Positions 17,604 through 25,800 of a stretch of DNA of 64,000 nt are shown here, in pieces. Every line of letters starts with the position of its first letter. Position 1 is the stretch's first letter. Made by a program: the position numbers and the translations under genes. The notes under the pieces are model-generated. The model saw nothing but the letters and a program-made list of their open reading frames with translations. It was not told the origin of the DNA and did not search any database. The DNA lies in NCBI RefSeq assembly GCF_020169515.1, contig NZ_JAHMHW010000010.1, forward strand, positions 121,160 through 185,159, read 5' to 3'. Source of the DNA: Paenibacillus vietnamensis (GTDB lineage Bacteria; Bacillota; Bacilli; Paenibacillales; Paenibacillaceae).

Positions 17604-19103
17604 TTAACCGTCTAAGCTTAACCCATCTACCCGCTCCACTATCGATGAATAACCTTGCACGGACTGCGCGATATAGGAAAGCACGGTGTCGCTCCAGCCG
17701 TAGATGTAATAGGTTTGAGGATCCTCTACCGGTACCATCGCATGACGGTAAGGAGCAATATCGACAACAAACGCCTTCACGTCCTTGTTCACTTTGGAGC
17801 GGTACCGCTTCAGCTGCTCGTAAAACGGGCTGCCGCTGTTCTGCTGCTCATCCGTGATGATGATGATCTGCTCGACCTTCCTCCGCTCTCGGATCAGCTT
17901 CCGGACGGGCGCCCCTGTATCGGTTCCTCCACAGGCATGGATTTGGGAGGCCTGCGTTAAAATGCTGTCTTTGCGGGAAGGCTTCGCATCGATAACGTCC
18001 GTATCGAACAGCCAGAACAACGAGCTGCCCTGCGTTTTTTTGTACAGCGCCAAAGCAAATACCGAGCCGATCTCTAAGTATTGCCCATCCATGGAGCCGG
18101 ATATATCAAGGAAGATCGCCGTTTTCTCACCAAGCTCGGGCAGGTTGTCGAAGGTAAGCTCCGCGGCTTCCCGCAAAGCATCCCGAAGCTCCGGATGATC
18201 GACCTGGCGGAAAGCGGTCGCCAACCGAAACGGCAAAATTTTAGCTTTCCGGAGTGCCTGTTCGTCGGTTATACGGTTCACAACATAGTCCAGATTGCGC
18301 TGCTCTTCCAAAACGCCGGCCCGCTGCAAAGCGTTCATATGCCGGAGAAGCGCAAACGTCGGCATCTGGTAAAGCAGCGCCTCCCATACGGCTTTGGACG
18401 GCTTGATGGCTCCCGTCACCGTCTCATAGGGAAGCCTGCCGCGTTCAATCCACGCGATCTGCTCCTCCTCGGTTGAGGCAAGCTTCAGCTTTTCCAAAGC
18501 TTCGACTTGGGGCAGCAGCGCAAGGTTTGCCTCCAGTCCCCGCAAATATCTGAACAAGGACCGCTGCTTCAGGTCTTCCGGCTTCGGATGTGCGGTTGCG
18601 ATCGCATCGCCGAGACTGTAGCCGCGGCCGCGGCCGTTATATTTTATCGCCCAATATTCGGACACGCCGGACAAGAAACGGTTAACCTGCCGCTTGACCG
18701 CACGGCCGCCCTCCCCGCGTCCCAGCCCTTTCAATATCGTCAGAAAATCCGACAAATCGGACGGAATGCGCACCACTTGCAGGAAGATCGCCGCAAACAG
18801 ATCCGGACGATAAATCGATAGAATGGCTAAACCGAACAAAGGCTGCAGCCTCATAAAGCCTTCGTTCCGTGCAAACACGATGGCCTTGGCCATGAAGCCC
18901 GGATTGCTAACTGCCATCTCATGATGAAGCTGCTCCGCATCGCTGAGGAGCTCCTTCCGATCCGCATAGAAGGTATTGCTCATCGTATTGGTCAGAAGCG
19001 TCTGCACATACTGCTCCTCAATGGACCGTGCGAACGCCGGGTAATGTTCTTTATTGGTTGGATTCGGTCTCAACGAGCCGAACAGTTTTTTGGCCATGCT
19101 CAT
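17604..19103 (-). CDS. rsr: TROVE-domain Ro60/Rsr-like RNA-binding protein
   Basis: A 499-residue Ro60 orthologue. The first two thirds form the HEAT-repeat ring of the TROVE domain, with a typical start (NPTNKEHYPAFARS) and the YLRGLEANLALL region. Residues about 330-499 are a von Willebrand A domain with MIDAS DISGS (333-337), T394 in GGTDTG and D418 in IITDEQ. Ro60/Rsr rings bind Y RNAs on their outer surface and misfolded or fragmented RNA in the central cavity, and with partner nucleases serve RNA quality control. The start ATG has AGGAGGG nine bases upstream. Two Y-RNA-like genes lie immediately upstream on the same strand, and the nucleotidyltransferase and rtcB follow, which is strong context for an RNA repair operon. 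Confidence 0.95.
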   Translation of the reverse strand: MSMAKKLFGSLRPNPTNKEHYPAFARSIEEQYVQTLLTNTMSNTFYADRKELLSDAEQLHHEMAVSNPGFMAKAIVFARNEGFMRLQPLFGLAILSIYRPDLFAAIFLQVVRIPSDLSDFLTILKGLGRGEGGRAVKRQVNRFLSGVSEYWAIKYNGRGRGYSLGDAIATAHPKPEDLKQRSLFRYLRGLEANLALLPQVEALEKLKLASTEEEQIAWIERGRLPYETVTGAIKPSKAVWEALLYQMPTFALLRHMNALQRAGVLEEQRNLDYVVNRITDEQALRKAKILPFRLATAFRQVDHPELRDALREAAELTFDNLPELGEKTAIFLDISGSMDGQYLEIGSVFALALYKKTQGSSLFWLFDTDVIDAKPSRKDSILTQASQIHACGGTDTGAPVRKLIRERRKVEQIIIITDEQQNSGSPFYEQLKRYRSKVNKDVKAFVVDIAPYRHAMVPVEDPQTYYIYGWSDTVLSYIAQSVQGYSSIVERVDGLSLDG

Positions 19104-19128
19104 AGTGATTGCCCTCCTAAAAAGCTTT

Positions 19129-19253
19129 CAAAGAAACCGGTGAGGAAAAGGCGGGATAGGTTTGCTGCAGGAGTCGAACCTGCCATATTGCCCGGGTAAG
19201 GGTAAACCATTGATCGATTAAGGTCGAAGTAACCCATCCCAGCGCCTCACCGG
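19129..19253 (-). ncRNA. Y-RNA-like noncoding RNA with T arm (second copy)
   Basis: On the minus strand CCGGTGAGG (19253-19245) pairs perfectly with CCTCACCGG (19145-19137), enclosing a second helix GGGATGGGTT with AACCTATCCC (one G-U pair). Inside is a canonical T arm, GCAGG-TTCGACT-CCTGC. The 5' part carries GGGTTACTTCGAC followed by TTAATCGA, nearly the same as in the neighbouring RNA. A U-rich tract (TTTCTTTG) follows the terminal stem. It ends 25 bases before the Ro60 start codon. The layout fits bacterial Y RNAs, which are known to bind Ro60/Rsr through a terminal stem and to mimic tRNA. D-arm and anticodon elements are weak here, so this copy looks more degenerate. The 5' and 3' ends are inferred from the stems. 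Confidence 0.72.
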
Positions 19254-19268
19254 CGCTTCAGCTATTTT

Positions 19269-19408
19269 AAAAGATCACCGAGGAAGTTGGCCGGAAAGGC
19301 ACATGCTGCTCTACCAACTGAGCTATTCCCCCGCCAGGGGAAGTTGGACTCGAACCAACGACAAGCCGATTAGAAGTCGAAGTAACCCTTCCATGCGCCT
19401 CGGTGATC
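19269..19408 (-). ncRNA. Y-RNA-like noncoding RNA with circularly permuted tRNA-Arg(UCU) domain
   Basis: The minus strand has an 11-bp perfect terminal stem, GATCACCGAGG with CCTCGGTGATC, followed by TTTT. Within it the tRNA parts appear in permuted order. First comes an anticodon arm TCGA-CTTCTAA-TCGG (19380-19366, anticodon TCT at 19374-19372), then a T arm GTTGG-TTCGAGT-CCAAC (19359-19343). Next is an acceptor-like hairpin, TTCCCC joined by a TGGC loop to GGGGAA (19342-19326), and last a D arm GCTC-AGTTGGTA-GAGC (19323-19308). A normal tRNA would have acceptor, D, anticodon, T. The closed acceptor hairpin means it could not be aminoacylated, as expected of YrlA-type Y RNAs. It is the first element of the run leading into the Ro60 gene. 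Ends are inferred from the stem and U run. Confidence 0.8.
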
Positions 19409-19575
19409 TGATCAGCTCTCACGTTGCCGCGTCGGCTGATGGGTTTATTTTCGCTTATTATTGGAGCAGCGAACATGGCGAAAGTATTACGACACGAGAA
19501 AATCTTTCCATTCCCCCCCTATCTGTCCCCTGTTACAATGAAAAGGATGCTGCTTCTAAGGAACGGGGGATACCA
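19409..19575. promoter_or_regulatory. Divergent control region between Y RNAs and WYL regulators
   Basis: A 167-bp non-coding stretch. It holds an inverted repeat ATCAGC (19411-19416) / GCTGAT (19435-19440) at the 5' end of the first Y-like RNA, a C-rich tract (19513-19530), and a TACAAT at 19534-19539 that could be the -10 of the WYL genes although no good -35 is spaced from it. No convincing sigma-54 site was seen. Regulation by the WYL proteins is inferred from position only. Confidence 0.4.
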
Positions 19576-20886
19576 TTGGCTAAGGAAAGCTTCGATAAAG
19601 AAATCCAATTTCTGCGCATGCTGGTGCTCACAAGCGGGGCCTTCAGCAGACAACAATTCGCAGAGCGGCTGGGCATTTCCGTCCACACCTTTGATAAAAC
19701 GATCCGGCGGCTCAAAGATGTCGTCAGCTCCATGCACCAGCATTTGCCGCAGGAGCAGAGCAAAGAATTTTCCGAGTCGCTCCGGTTTAGCTATTATGAC
19801 TCCACCGATCCGCAGCTCTTGTTTCTGTTTCGCGCCAAATCCGTAAAGGAATCTGAAAGTCACAGAATCTCTCTGCTTTTGGGTGCAATGACAGGACAAG
19901 CCCGGACCGCGATGGAGCTGCTGGATCTGTGCTGCGGCAGTACATCTTCCGAGCTTCCCATGCCTGACGAGAAAACGATCCGGTCGGACCTCAAGTATTT
20001 GGAGGAGGTTGGAGTCATCCGCAAGGAACCGGGACCCCGCCCCTACAAGTTTCGAATTCAGGATGATCTAGTACGAAGCTTGACGAATGACGAGCTGATC
20101 GATTTGTATGATTTTGTGGATGTGATGGCGAACACGCAGGTGCCTTCCGTGCAAGGTTATCTGCTGCGCGACGGACTCAAAAAACATCTGATGCGAAAGG
20201 ATGTCGAGCAGCATTCCGTCGAGCCGTTTTTATATAAGTATCACTATTACTCGCGGATTCTGGATGAGGCACACCTGTTCACGCTGCTTCATGCCATCCG
20301 TCACCGCCGCAAGGTCCGCTTTCTGTACTTCTCGCCCAAATCCGAAAAAAGCTACGCCTCCAAAAATACCAATCCCTTATTCGAACGCGATACGAAGGGC
20401 AAAGCCGAGAAGACGCTTCCGCTTAAGATCGTCTATGATCATCAATATGGAAGATGGTATTTGATAGCCTACGGCAGAGAAGGAATCCGGAAATTCCGCA
20501 TGGAAGGGCTCACGCAAATCGAAGAGGATGAGTCCGTTGACGAAGCTTGGTATAAGGAGAGGCAAACCGAGCTGGCCGAGAAAATGCGGTACAGCTGGCT
20601 CATCGATACCGGACGGCCGGTGACGGTTCGCGCCCGCTTTTTTAATCCGGAAGGCTCGGAGCAGAATTTCATCAAAGAACGGGTGCTGCTGCAGGGTCAG
20701 TGGGGACAAATTGTGGTTGAAGATAAAGATTCGTTTATTTACGAAATCACGGTGAACGGGACGACCGAAATCAGGCCGTGGCTGCGGAGCTTCGGTTCGA
20801 GCTGCGAGATTTTAGAGCCCGCCGCGCTGCGCCGGGAAATGATTGCCGAATGGAAGGAGATCCAGTCTTACTATGAATCTGTTTGA
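19576..20886 (+). CDS. WYL-domain regulator, first of a pair
   Basis: A 436-residue protein with an N-terminal DNA-binding region (AFSRQQFAERLGISVHTFDK as helix-turn-helix, then a second winged-helix-like part with PDEKTIRSDLKYLEEVGV) and a WYL domain around 300-350 (YGRWYLIAYGREGIRKFRM). An upstream in-frame extension to 19303 would run through both RNA genes and is rejected. The TTG at 19576 has an ACGGGGGA site seven bases upstream. It is divergent from the Y RNA-Ro60-RtcB operon and overlaps the second WYL gene by 14 bp. In Salmonella the comparable operon is controlled by RtcR, which is a different family; the WYL pair may fill that role here, perhaps sensing RNA fragments. That function is inference. 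Confidence 0.85.
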   Translation: MAKESFDKEIQFLRMLVLTSGAFSRQQFAERLGISVHTFDKTIRRLKDVVSSMHQHLPQEQSKEFSESLRFSYYDSTDPQLLFLFRAKSVKESESHRISLLLGAMTGQARTAMELLDLCCGSTSSELPMPDEKTIRSDLKYLEEVGVIRKEPGPRPYKFRIQDDLVRSLTNDELIDLYDFVDVMANTQVPSVQGYLLRDGLKKHLMRKDVEQHSVEPFLYKYHYYSRILDEAHLFTLLHAIRHRRKVRFLYFSPKSEKSYASKNTNPLFERDTKGKAEKTLPLKIVYDHQYGRWYLIAYGREGIRKFRMEGLTQIEEDESVDEAWYKERQTELAEKMRYSWLIDTGRPVTVRARFFNPEGSEQNFIKERVLLQGQWGQIVVEDKDSFIYEITVNGTTEIRPWLRSFGSSCEILEPAALRREMIAEWKEIQSYYESV

Positions 20887-21697
20887 AAAAATATTCAATC
20901 ACCAGATCCTCTCCCGGTTGGAGGATTCCGGCACTTTCATGGTCACCTCTCACGAACGGGCATGGCTGAAAACGATGCTGGAGCATCCCGCGGCGGCCGA
21001 TGCTTTTACTGCAGACACGTTGGACAAGCTGCGTTCCGCCCTCGAACCGGATCCGGTGATGGATATTTCCCTTCATTTGATGGAGAAAGCCCGCAGCATG
21101 GAAAAACAGGTCTACCATCCGCTCCTGCGGCCTTTACGCCGTCACATTATGAATAAAACGGGCATTCGGATCACCTACGAGATTAAGGGAGGTCGTGTGA
21201 AAACAGGCCATTCCGGGTTTCCGTACAAGCTGGAATACTCCATGGTCAAAAGAGAATGGTATTTGCTCTGGCATCACATCCGGCATCACGCCTTCATGAG
21301 CACCAGGCTGAAGAACATCCATTCCGTCGAGGCAGAGCCGATCAAGCCGTGGGCGGCGGAAAGCATTTTGAAGAAGCTTGGGGAGACATTGGATTCTCGT
21401 AAAAGCGAAGTCGTGATTGAAATCGTTCGTGCATACAACGCCGAGATGTCCCGCATCATGTACGCCTTTTCCAGCTTCGAGAAAAATGTAGAATACGATA
21501 CGGAGAACGACACTTACCGGGTTAGAGTGTGTACGCTTGGGGATGAGATGGAGTATTTGCTTTCCAAGCTCCGTTTTCTGGGGAAACGGGTTCGGGTGGT
21601 TGAGGGGCCATATTTAAAAAAACGGATGCTGGAATCGTCGACCAAGGCTTTGGAACGGTATGGGGTCATTCCGGCCGATGATGAATCTTCTACTTAA
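20873..21697 (+). CDS. WYL-domain protein, second of a pair
   Basis: A 274-residue protein. A WYL-like domain lies around 95-160 (KREWYLLWHHIRH, ending RLKNIHSVE), and a C-terminal WCX-like domain carries the VRVCTLGDEMEYLLSKLRFLG pattern. No clear DNA-binding helix-turn-helix is seen, so it may work with the first WYL protein as a heteromer, as PafB and PafC do. The ATG at 20873 overlaps the end of the first gene, and GAAGGAG lies about 13 bases upstream, so coupled translation is likely. Same orientation as its partner and divergent from the RNA-repair operon. Confidence 0.8.
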   Translation: MNLFEKIFNHQILSRLEDSGTFMVTSHERAWLKTMLEHPAAADAFTADTLDKLRSALEPDPVMDISLHLMEKARSMEKQVYHPLLRPLRRHIMNKTGIRITYEIKGGRVKTGHSGFPYKLEYSMVKREWYLLWHHIRHHAFMSTRLKNIHSVEAEPIKPWAAESILKKLGETLDSRKSEVVIEIVRAYNAEMSRIMYAFSSFEKNVEYDTENDTYRVRVCTLGDEMEYLLSKLRFLGKRVRVVEGPYLKKRMLESSTKALERYGVIPADDESST

Positions 21698-21739
21698 AAA
21701 AGGTGCCTGAATCCATGCAGATTCAGACACCTTTGTTTT
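21698..21739 (+). terminator. Terminator after the WYL pair
   Basis: AAAGGTGCCTGAATC pairs with GATTCAGACACCTTT over a short loop (one mismatch), followed by GTTTTG. It lies directly after the WYL stop codon. Confidence 0.85.
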
Positions 21740-21791
21740 GTTATAGCCGCGAGCTTTGACTGTGAACATTTAAGGCTTAGTTGTTTTAACG

Positions 21792-22163
21792 TTACCAATC
21801 TATTCTGTTTTTTGCTGCCTTATAAACTTCACTATCCGCTCTCGGACCGATCGCGTAGATGTGTACAATCGTGCAATTTGATTCCTCTATAATCCGATAA
21901 ACAATTCTTATATGATAAGGGCTCATGATTCGTATTTTATAGGCGCCTTTGAGATCGTCGTGCAGCTCCCAATCAGTGCTTGTATGGTGCGGATTTGCGT
22001 TGCCGGTAAATCGTTTTTTGATTGCTGCCAGAATAACCTTAAGTTGACCCTTGTCAAAATTAGTTAGATCCTCTTCAATAACCCCTTCTTTAAAACGCAA
22101 ATCAACTTTAAGGGCATGCAACGTCTGTTGGAATAACTGGACAACTTGAGGTGAAGCAGCCAT
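21792..22163 (-). CDS. RelE/ParE-like toxin
   Basis: A 123-residue protein with the fold-typical C-terminal pattern of RelE/ParE/HigB toxins: WELHDDLKGAYKIRIM, YHIRIVYRI and a closing IVHIYAIGPRADSEVYKAA. Such toxins cleave mRNA at the ribosome or, in ParE, poison gyrase. The start overlaps the stop of the upstream gene (TAATG), giving an antitoxin-toxin order with coupled translation. The N-terminal 50 residues are longer than in minimal RelE. Which target it hits cannot be told. Confidence 0.82.
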   Translation of the reverse strand: MAASPQVVQLFQQTLHALKVDLRFKEGVIEEDLTNFDKGQLKVILAAIKKRFTGNANPHHTSTDWELHDDLKGAYKIRIMSPYHIRIVYRIIEESNCTIVHIYAIGPRADSEVYKAAKNRIDW

Positions 22164-22585
22164 TAGTCAATCTCCACCTCTACATCATTACTCAGGATCT
22201 CCATTAAATCGTCATCATTCAGATCAAGTTTGGCTAGAGCCGCTTCAACTGAATAAGTGTCCTGGGATTCACGCTGCAATGTCTTTAATACAAGCTCCAG
22301 TTCAATTATTTTTTCTTTCAGGTAATCATTCTCTTTGTTAACGGCGGCATTTTCTTTAACCAAACTTGTGTATCGGTCAATACTCATCAAAACTCCCGAA
22401 GCTTCCTTTTTCTTACTGTTTTGAATCACAAAGAGCTGTGCGTCCCGCCCTTCATTGGCATAATCTTCAAGAATAGCCGCAAGTTTATTCTGTCTTGTAG
22501 CTTCACTAATGTTCACAACATTATTCTGATAAAACTCGATTGCAGCAAGCAAAGACTCTTCGTATCCTTTTTTATCGTCAACCAT
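22163..22585 (-). CDS. Probable antitoxin of the RelE-like pair
   Basis: A 140-residue acidic protein with a predicted coiled coil (about 75-110, NKENDYLKEKIIELELVL) and an acidic tail (LDLNDDDLMEIL). The start ATG at 22585 has GGAGGTG eight bases upstream; the upstream extension to 22678 lacks such a site. The middle (SGVLMSIDRYTSLV) resembles the Phd/YefM-type dimer region in pattern only. It directly precedes the RelE-like gene with a one-base overlap, which supports an antitoxin role. It is longer than most antitoxins, so the family assignment is uncertain. Confidence 0.7.
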   Translation of the reverse strand: MVDDKKGYEESLLAAIEFYQNNVVNISEATRQNKLAAILEDYANEGRDAQLFVIQNSKKKEASGVLMSIDRYTSLVKENAAVNKENDYLKEKIIELELVLKTLQRESQDTYSVEAALAKLDLNDDDLMEILSNDVEVEID

Positions 22586-22784
22586 AGATGCAACACCTCC
22601 ATATCCATATGGCAGGCCAGTTCCGAGGAACTTCAAACCGACATCAAACAAGGATAACACCATCTTTCCCCATGTCATTTTATTCTATACATCAGTTGCA
22701 CATATTATAACACACTTTACATGACATATTATATGTAAAATGTTATTTTTCAATATTGGGCTTAGTGAAATACCATATACCCCC

Positions 22785-22830
22785 AAAAAAACAGCGCCGA
22801 AGCAACAGCTCATCGCTGTCACTTCGGCGC
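22785..22830 (-). terminator. Terminator of the Tc toxin operon
   Basis: GCGCCGAAG pairs with CTTCGGCGC, with an inner ACAGC/GCTGT stem. On the minus strand a run of seven T follows. It lies 26 bases past the TcA C-terminal gene stop. Confidence 0.85.
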
Positions 22831-22855
22831 CGTCCCTTGTTATAGGTTGGCTTTG

Positions 22856-25800
22856 CTATTCGCTCCAAGTCAAAGCAATATACAAATCCGCTATCGATTT
22901 GTCCTCCAAATAGAGCTTCAATTCCCCGTCGGGCTTGGCCGGGAGACCGGAGGTTAACGCCCCGCCCAGCAGGCTGCCTCTTTTCTCCCCGAGTGTGCCT
23001 TTCTTGCTCGTATTGGTTTTATCTGCGTCATCGAAAATATCCAGCGCCGCCGGAGGTGTATCCGCCGCGCTGCGGGCCAGCAAATAGACGCGGGCTACGT
23101 TCTTGAGGCGCCCCTTGCTCCAGATCGGGTAATGCTCCGGCCGGAATTGGAGGGACAGCTCGAACCGCTTGTTTTCGCCCGGAATCTGGCCTTGGAGCTT
23201 TGCCCACTCGGTCGGGAATTCGCTGCGGACCGAGAAGAGTCGAATGGAGCCCGCGGCCTGTCCGTCCTGGATCTGCTGCTGGACATGCTTCTTGGCCTCT
23301 TTGCGCAGCAGGGCGCCGCCTTCGCGCGCCGTGTAGCGGATATGCAGGATGACGTCGCTGATCGTGCTGTAGTCGAACTGGCAGGGCTCTCCCTGGCTCG
23401 GGTCCGCCGGCAGCTCCAGCTGCCATTCGCTGATGACGCCGGCGTTCTCGAACGGCAGGTAACGCTCGTCCCGCAAGCTCGTCTCGAACAAGCCGCTGTC
23501 ATTTTGCGCGGAGCTGGTGACGATGGATTGCAGAGAGCCGAAGTAGTCGTTGAACCGGTCGTCCTCGGCGTCCTCCCGGGCATACGCCCCGTCGCGGAGA
23601 AGCTGCGTCGTACGGATGCTGCTCTTCAGCAGCGTCAACGTGCAGTTCACGCTGGCGTAAGGGCCGGTCACGCAAGGGATGCTGACCGACACGGCCTTCA
23701 TCCGCCGGAAGTAGTGGCCGGGGCCGTCGAGGTCGAACAGCGACTCCGGCAGCTTCACCACGCAACGGCCGGTCGTACGCAGCAGAACAAGCGCCATCGG
23801 GTCGACCTGCAGCAGACTGACATGCTTCGTCAGCTCGTACTCGCGCCGGTTCAGCTCATGGAAAGCCAGCTCCATCCGCTTCACGTCGAGACCCAGCTTC
23901 TCACCCGCAAGAAGGCCTTCCTTGCCGGCCAGATAGCCGAACTGGAGATAGCTCAGCGACGGATCGCCCAGCTCATGCTGCAAGGCGCGCTCCGCTTTGC
24001 GTGCGATATCGAACGCGAGCTGGAAGCACTGCGAGTAAACGCCTTTCGCTTCCCGCTTCATCCAGGCATAAAGAGCTTTATTTGTCTTTTTGCCGGTCCG
24101 CTCGGCGCCTTCCTCGTTCAGGAACCGCTCGATCTCCTCGGCGTGCTTCATTTGCTGGCGGTGATTGATGAGCTCCTGCTCGGCGACCGCTTCGCGGATT
24201 TGCGAGGCGCGCAGCTGCTTGAAGATCTGGGTCATTTCCGCCGCGGCCTGATTGCTCTGGAACGCCCAATCGCGTTCGCGGCGGGCAAAGCCGTCGATGC
24301 GGCTCGCGCGGCGGGCTTCAAAGTTTAACCGGTCGGCGATTCCTTTGTACGCATTCGCTACGGCTGTAATGCCCGCGGCAACGTTCTGCCCGCCGAAGGT
24401 CGTCGCTCCGCCCATCCCCCATGGCTCGGCGCTTACTTCGAATTGCGGCACGATGCTTGCAACCGAGCTTGCTACGTTGTGTAGGCTGCCAATATCGCTA
24501 GCCACCTGTGCGCCCTCGAGGAGGAGCGTCTCCAGCACCTCATACGAGCTGAGCAGCTTCCCGCCGCTAAGCAGCTGGGCGGCCTGCGCGAAGGCGTCGG
24601 TGGCGATGTCCGCCTCGATGTCCCGCAGCCCGAGCTCCGGCTCTTCCATGCTGAACTTCATTTTTTTCAAGCCGTCTCTGTCCACCTCGCCGAGCGCATC
24701 GACCGCCGCCTTCGTCGCCTGCTCGATTTCCTCCGGCGTCTTGCCCAGCTGCTTCTCATAGTAGGCGTAGCGCTGGATGACCGAGGCTAACGTTTTGCGC
24801 AGGCCCTCCGTCGACTTGATCGCCTCCTGAAGCTGCCCGTAACGGACCTGCTCGGCCATCTCCATGACGATCCGCTCGTGCTTCGCGCGCAGGACCGCCA
24901 TCGCCTCGCCGTCCTCCTTCTCCATGGCGGCAAGCAGGCTGTTCCCGAGCTCCTTCACTTCCTGCGCGAGCTCCGCCGCCTTCTGCACAAGGAACGTGAA
25001 TCTCACCAAAGGCAGCGGCTGATTCAGCCCGGATAACACGGCGCTGACGTCTAGTCCCGCGGCGACGGCCCGTGCCAGCATAGCCGGATCGATCGGCGGC
25101 TCGAACAGCGCCAGCTGGCGGAAGATGCCCTGGAAGTTCAGGCTGTTACGGATTTTGAACAGGCGGTCGGCCACCGTATCCCAATAGCCCAGCAGCTTCT
25201 CGTTGCGCGGCACGGAGAAGTACATCGCCTTCCCGAGGCTGCGAAGCGTCGCCAGCCGGTCGTTGTCCGCCGCGCTGTCTGCGGGAAGCGGCATCAGATC
25301 GAACGGCAGATCCGCCTCCAGATCGCGGACCGCAATGCCGAACTGCTTAATATCCTCCTTCAGGTTGGCGTATGTTTGAGGGCGGACGGTGCCTTTTTTC
25401 GGAACAGGCTGGGGACGGGGTCCCAAAATATTCGCCGCGAGCACGTAAAGCATCAGCGCTTCGTCGATCGCTTCGCCGGTATCCTGCCGGAACAGCGAGT
25501 CGCCCCATGCCACCAGGTTGTCCAGGTAAGCCATGACGGTTTTGTACATGTACGCCTGCTGCCGGTAACGCGCGATTACATGCGGACGGAACGGATTTTC
25601 CTGCCAGTTGTTCATGCTGCTGATCGTCTCTTCCCGCAGCTCGCGGTCCGCCCCGGTCACGAGGTTGATCAGCACTTCTTCGATCTTCCTGACGTCGGTG
25701 TACTGGAACGGACGCACCTTCCAGAACCGCTCCGGCGTCGGGCCGTCGCTGCCGTCCGTCGGATCGAACAGGTAGTGGAACCACCGCTGCGCTTCCGCGA

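Noticed and set aside
19269..19408. A functional tRNA-Arg(UCU) gene
   Set aside because: The tRNA parts are in permuted order and the acceptor ends are joined by a loop, so it cannot be a standard tRNA.
19303..19575. In-frame N-terminal extension of the first WYL gene through the RNA region
   Set aside because: It would translate across the minus-strand Y-like RNA, has no ribosome binding site and resembles no protein; the TTG at 19576 has a clear site.
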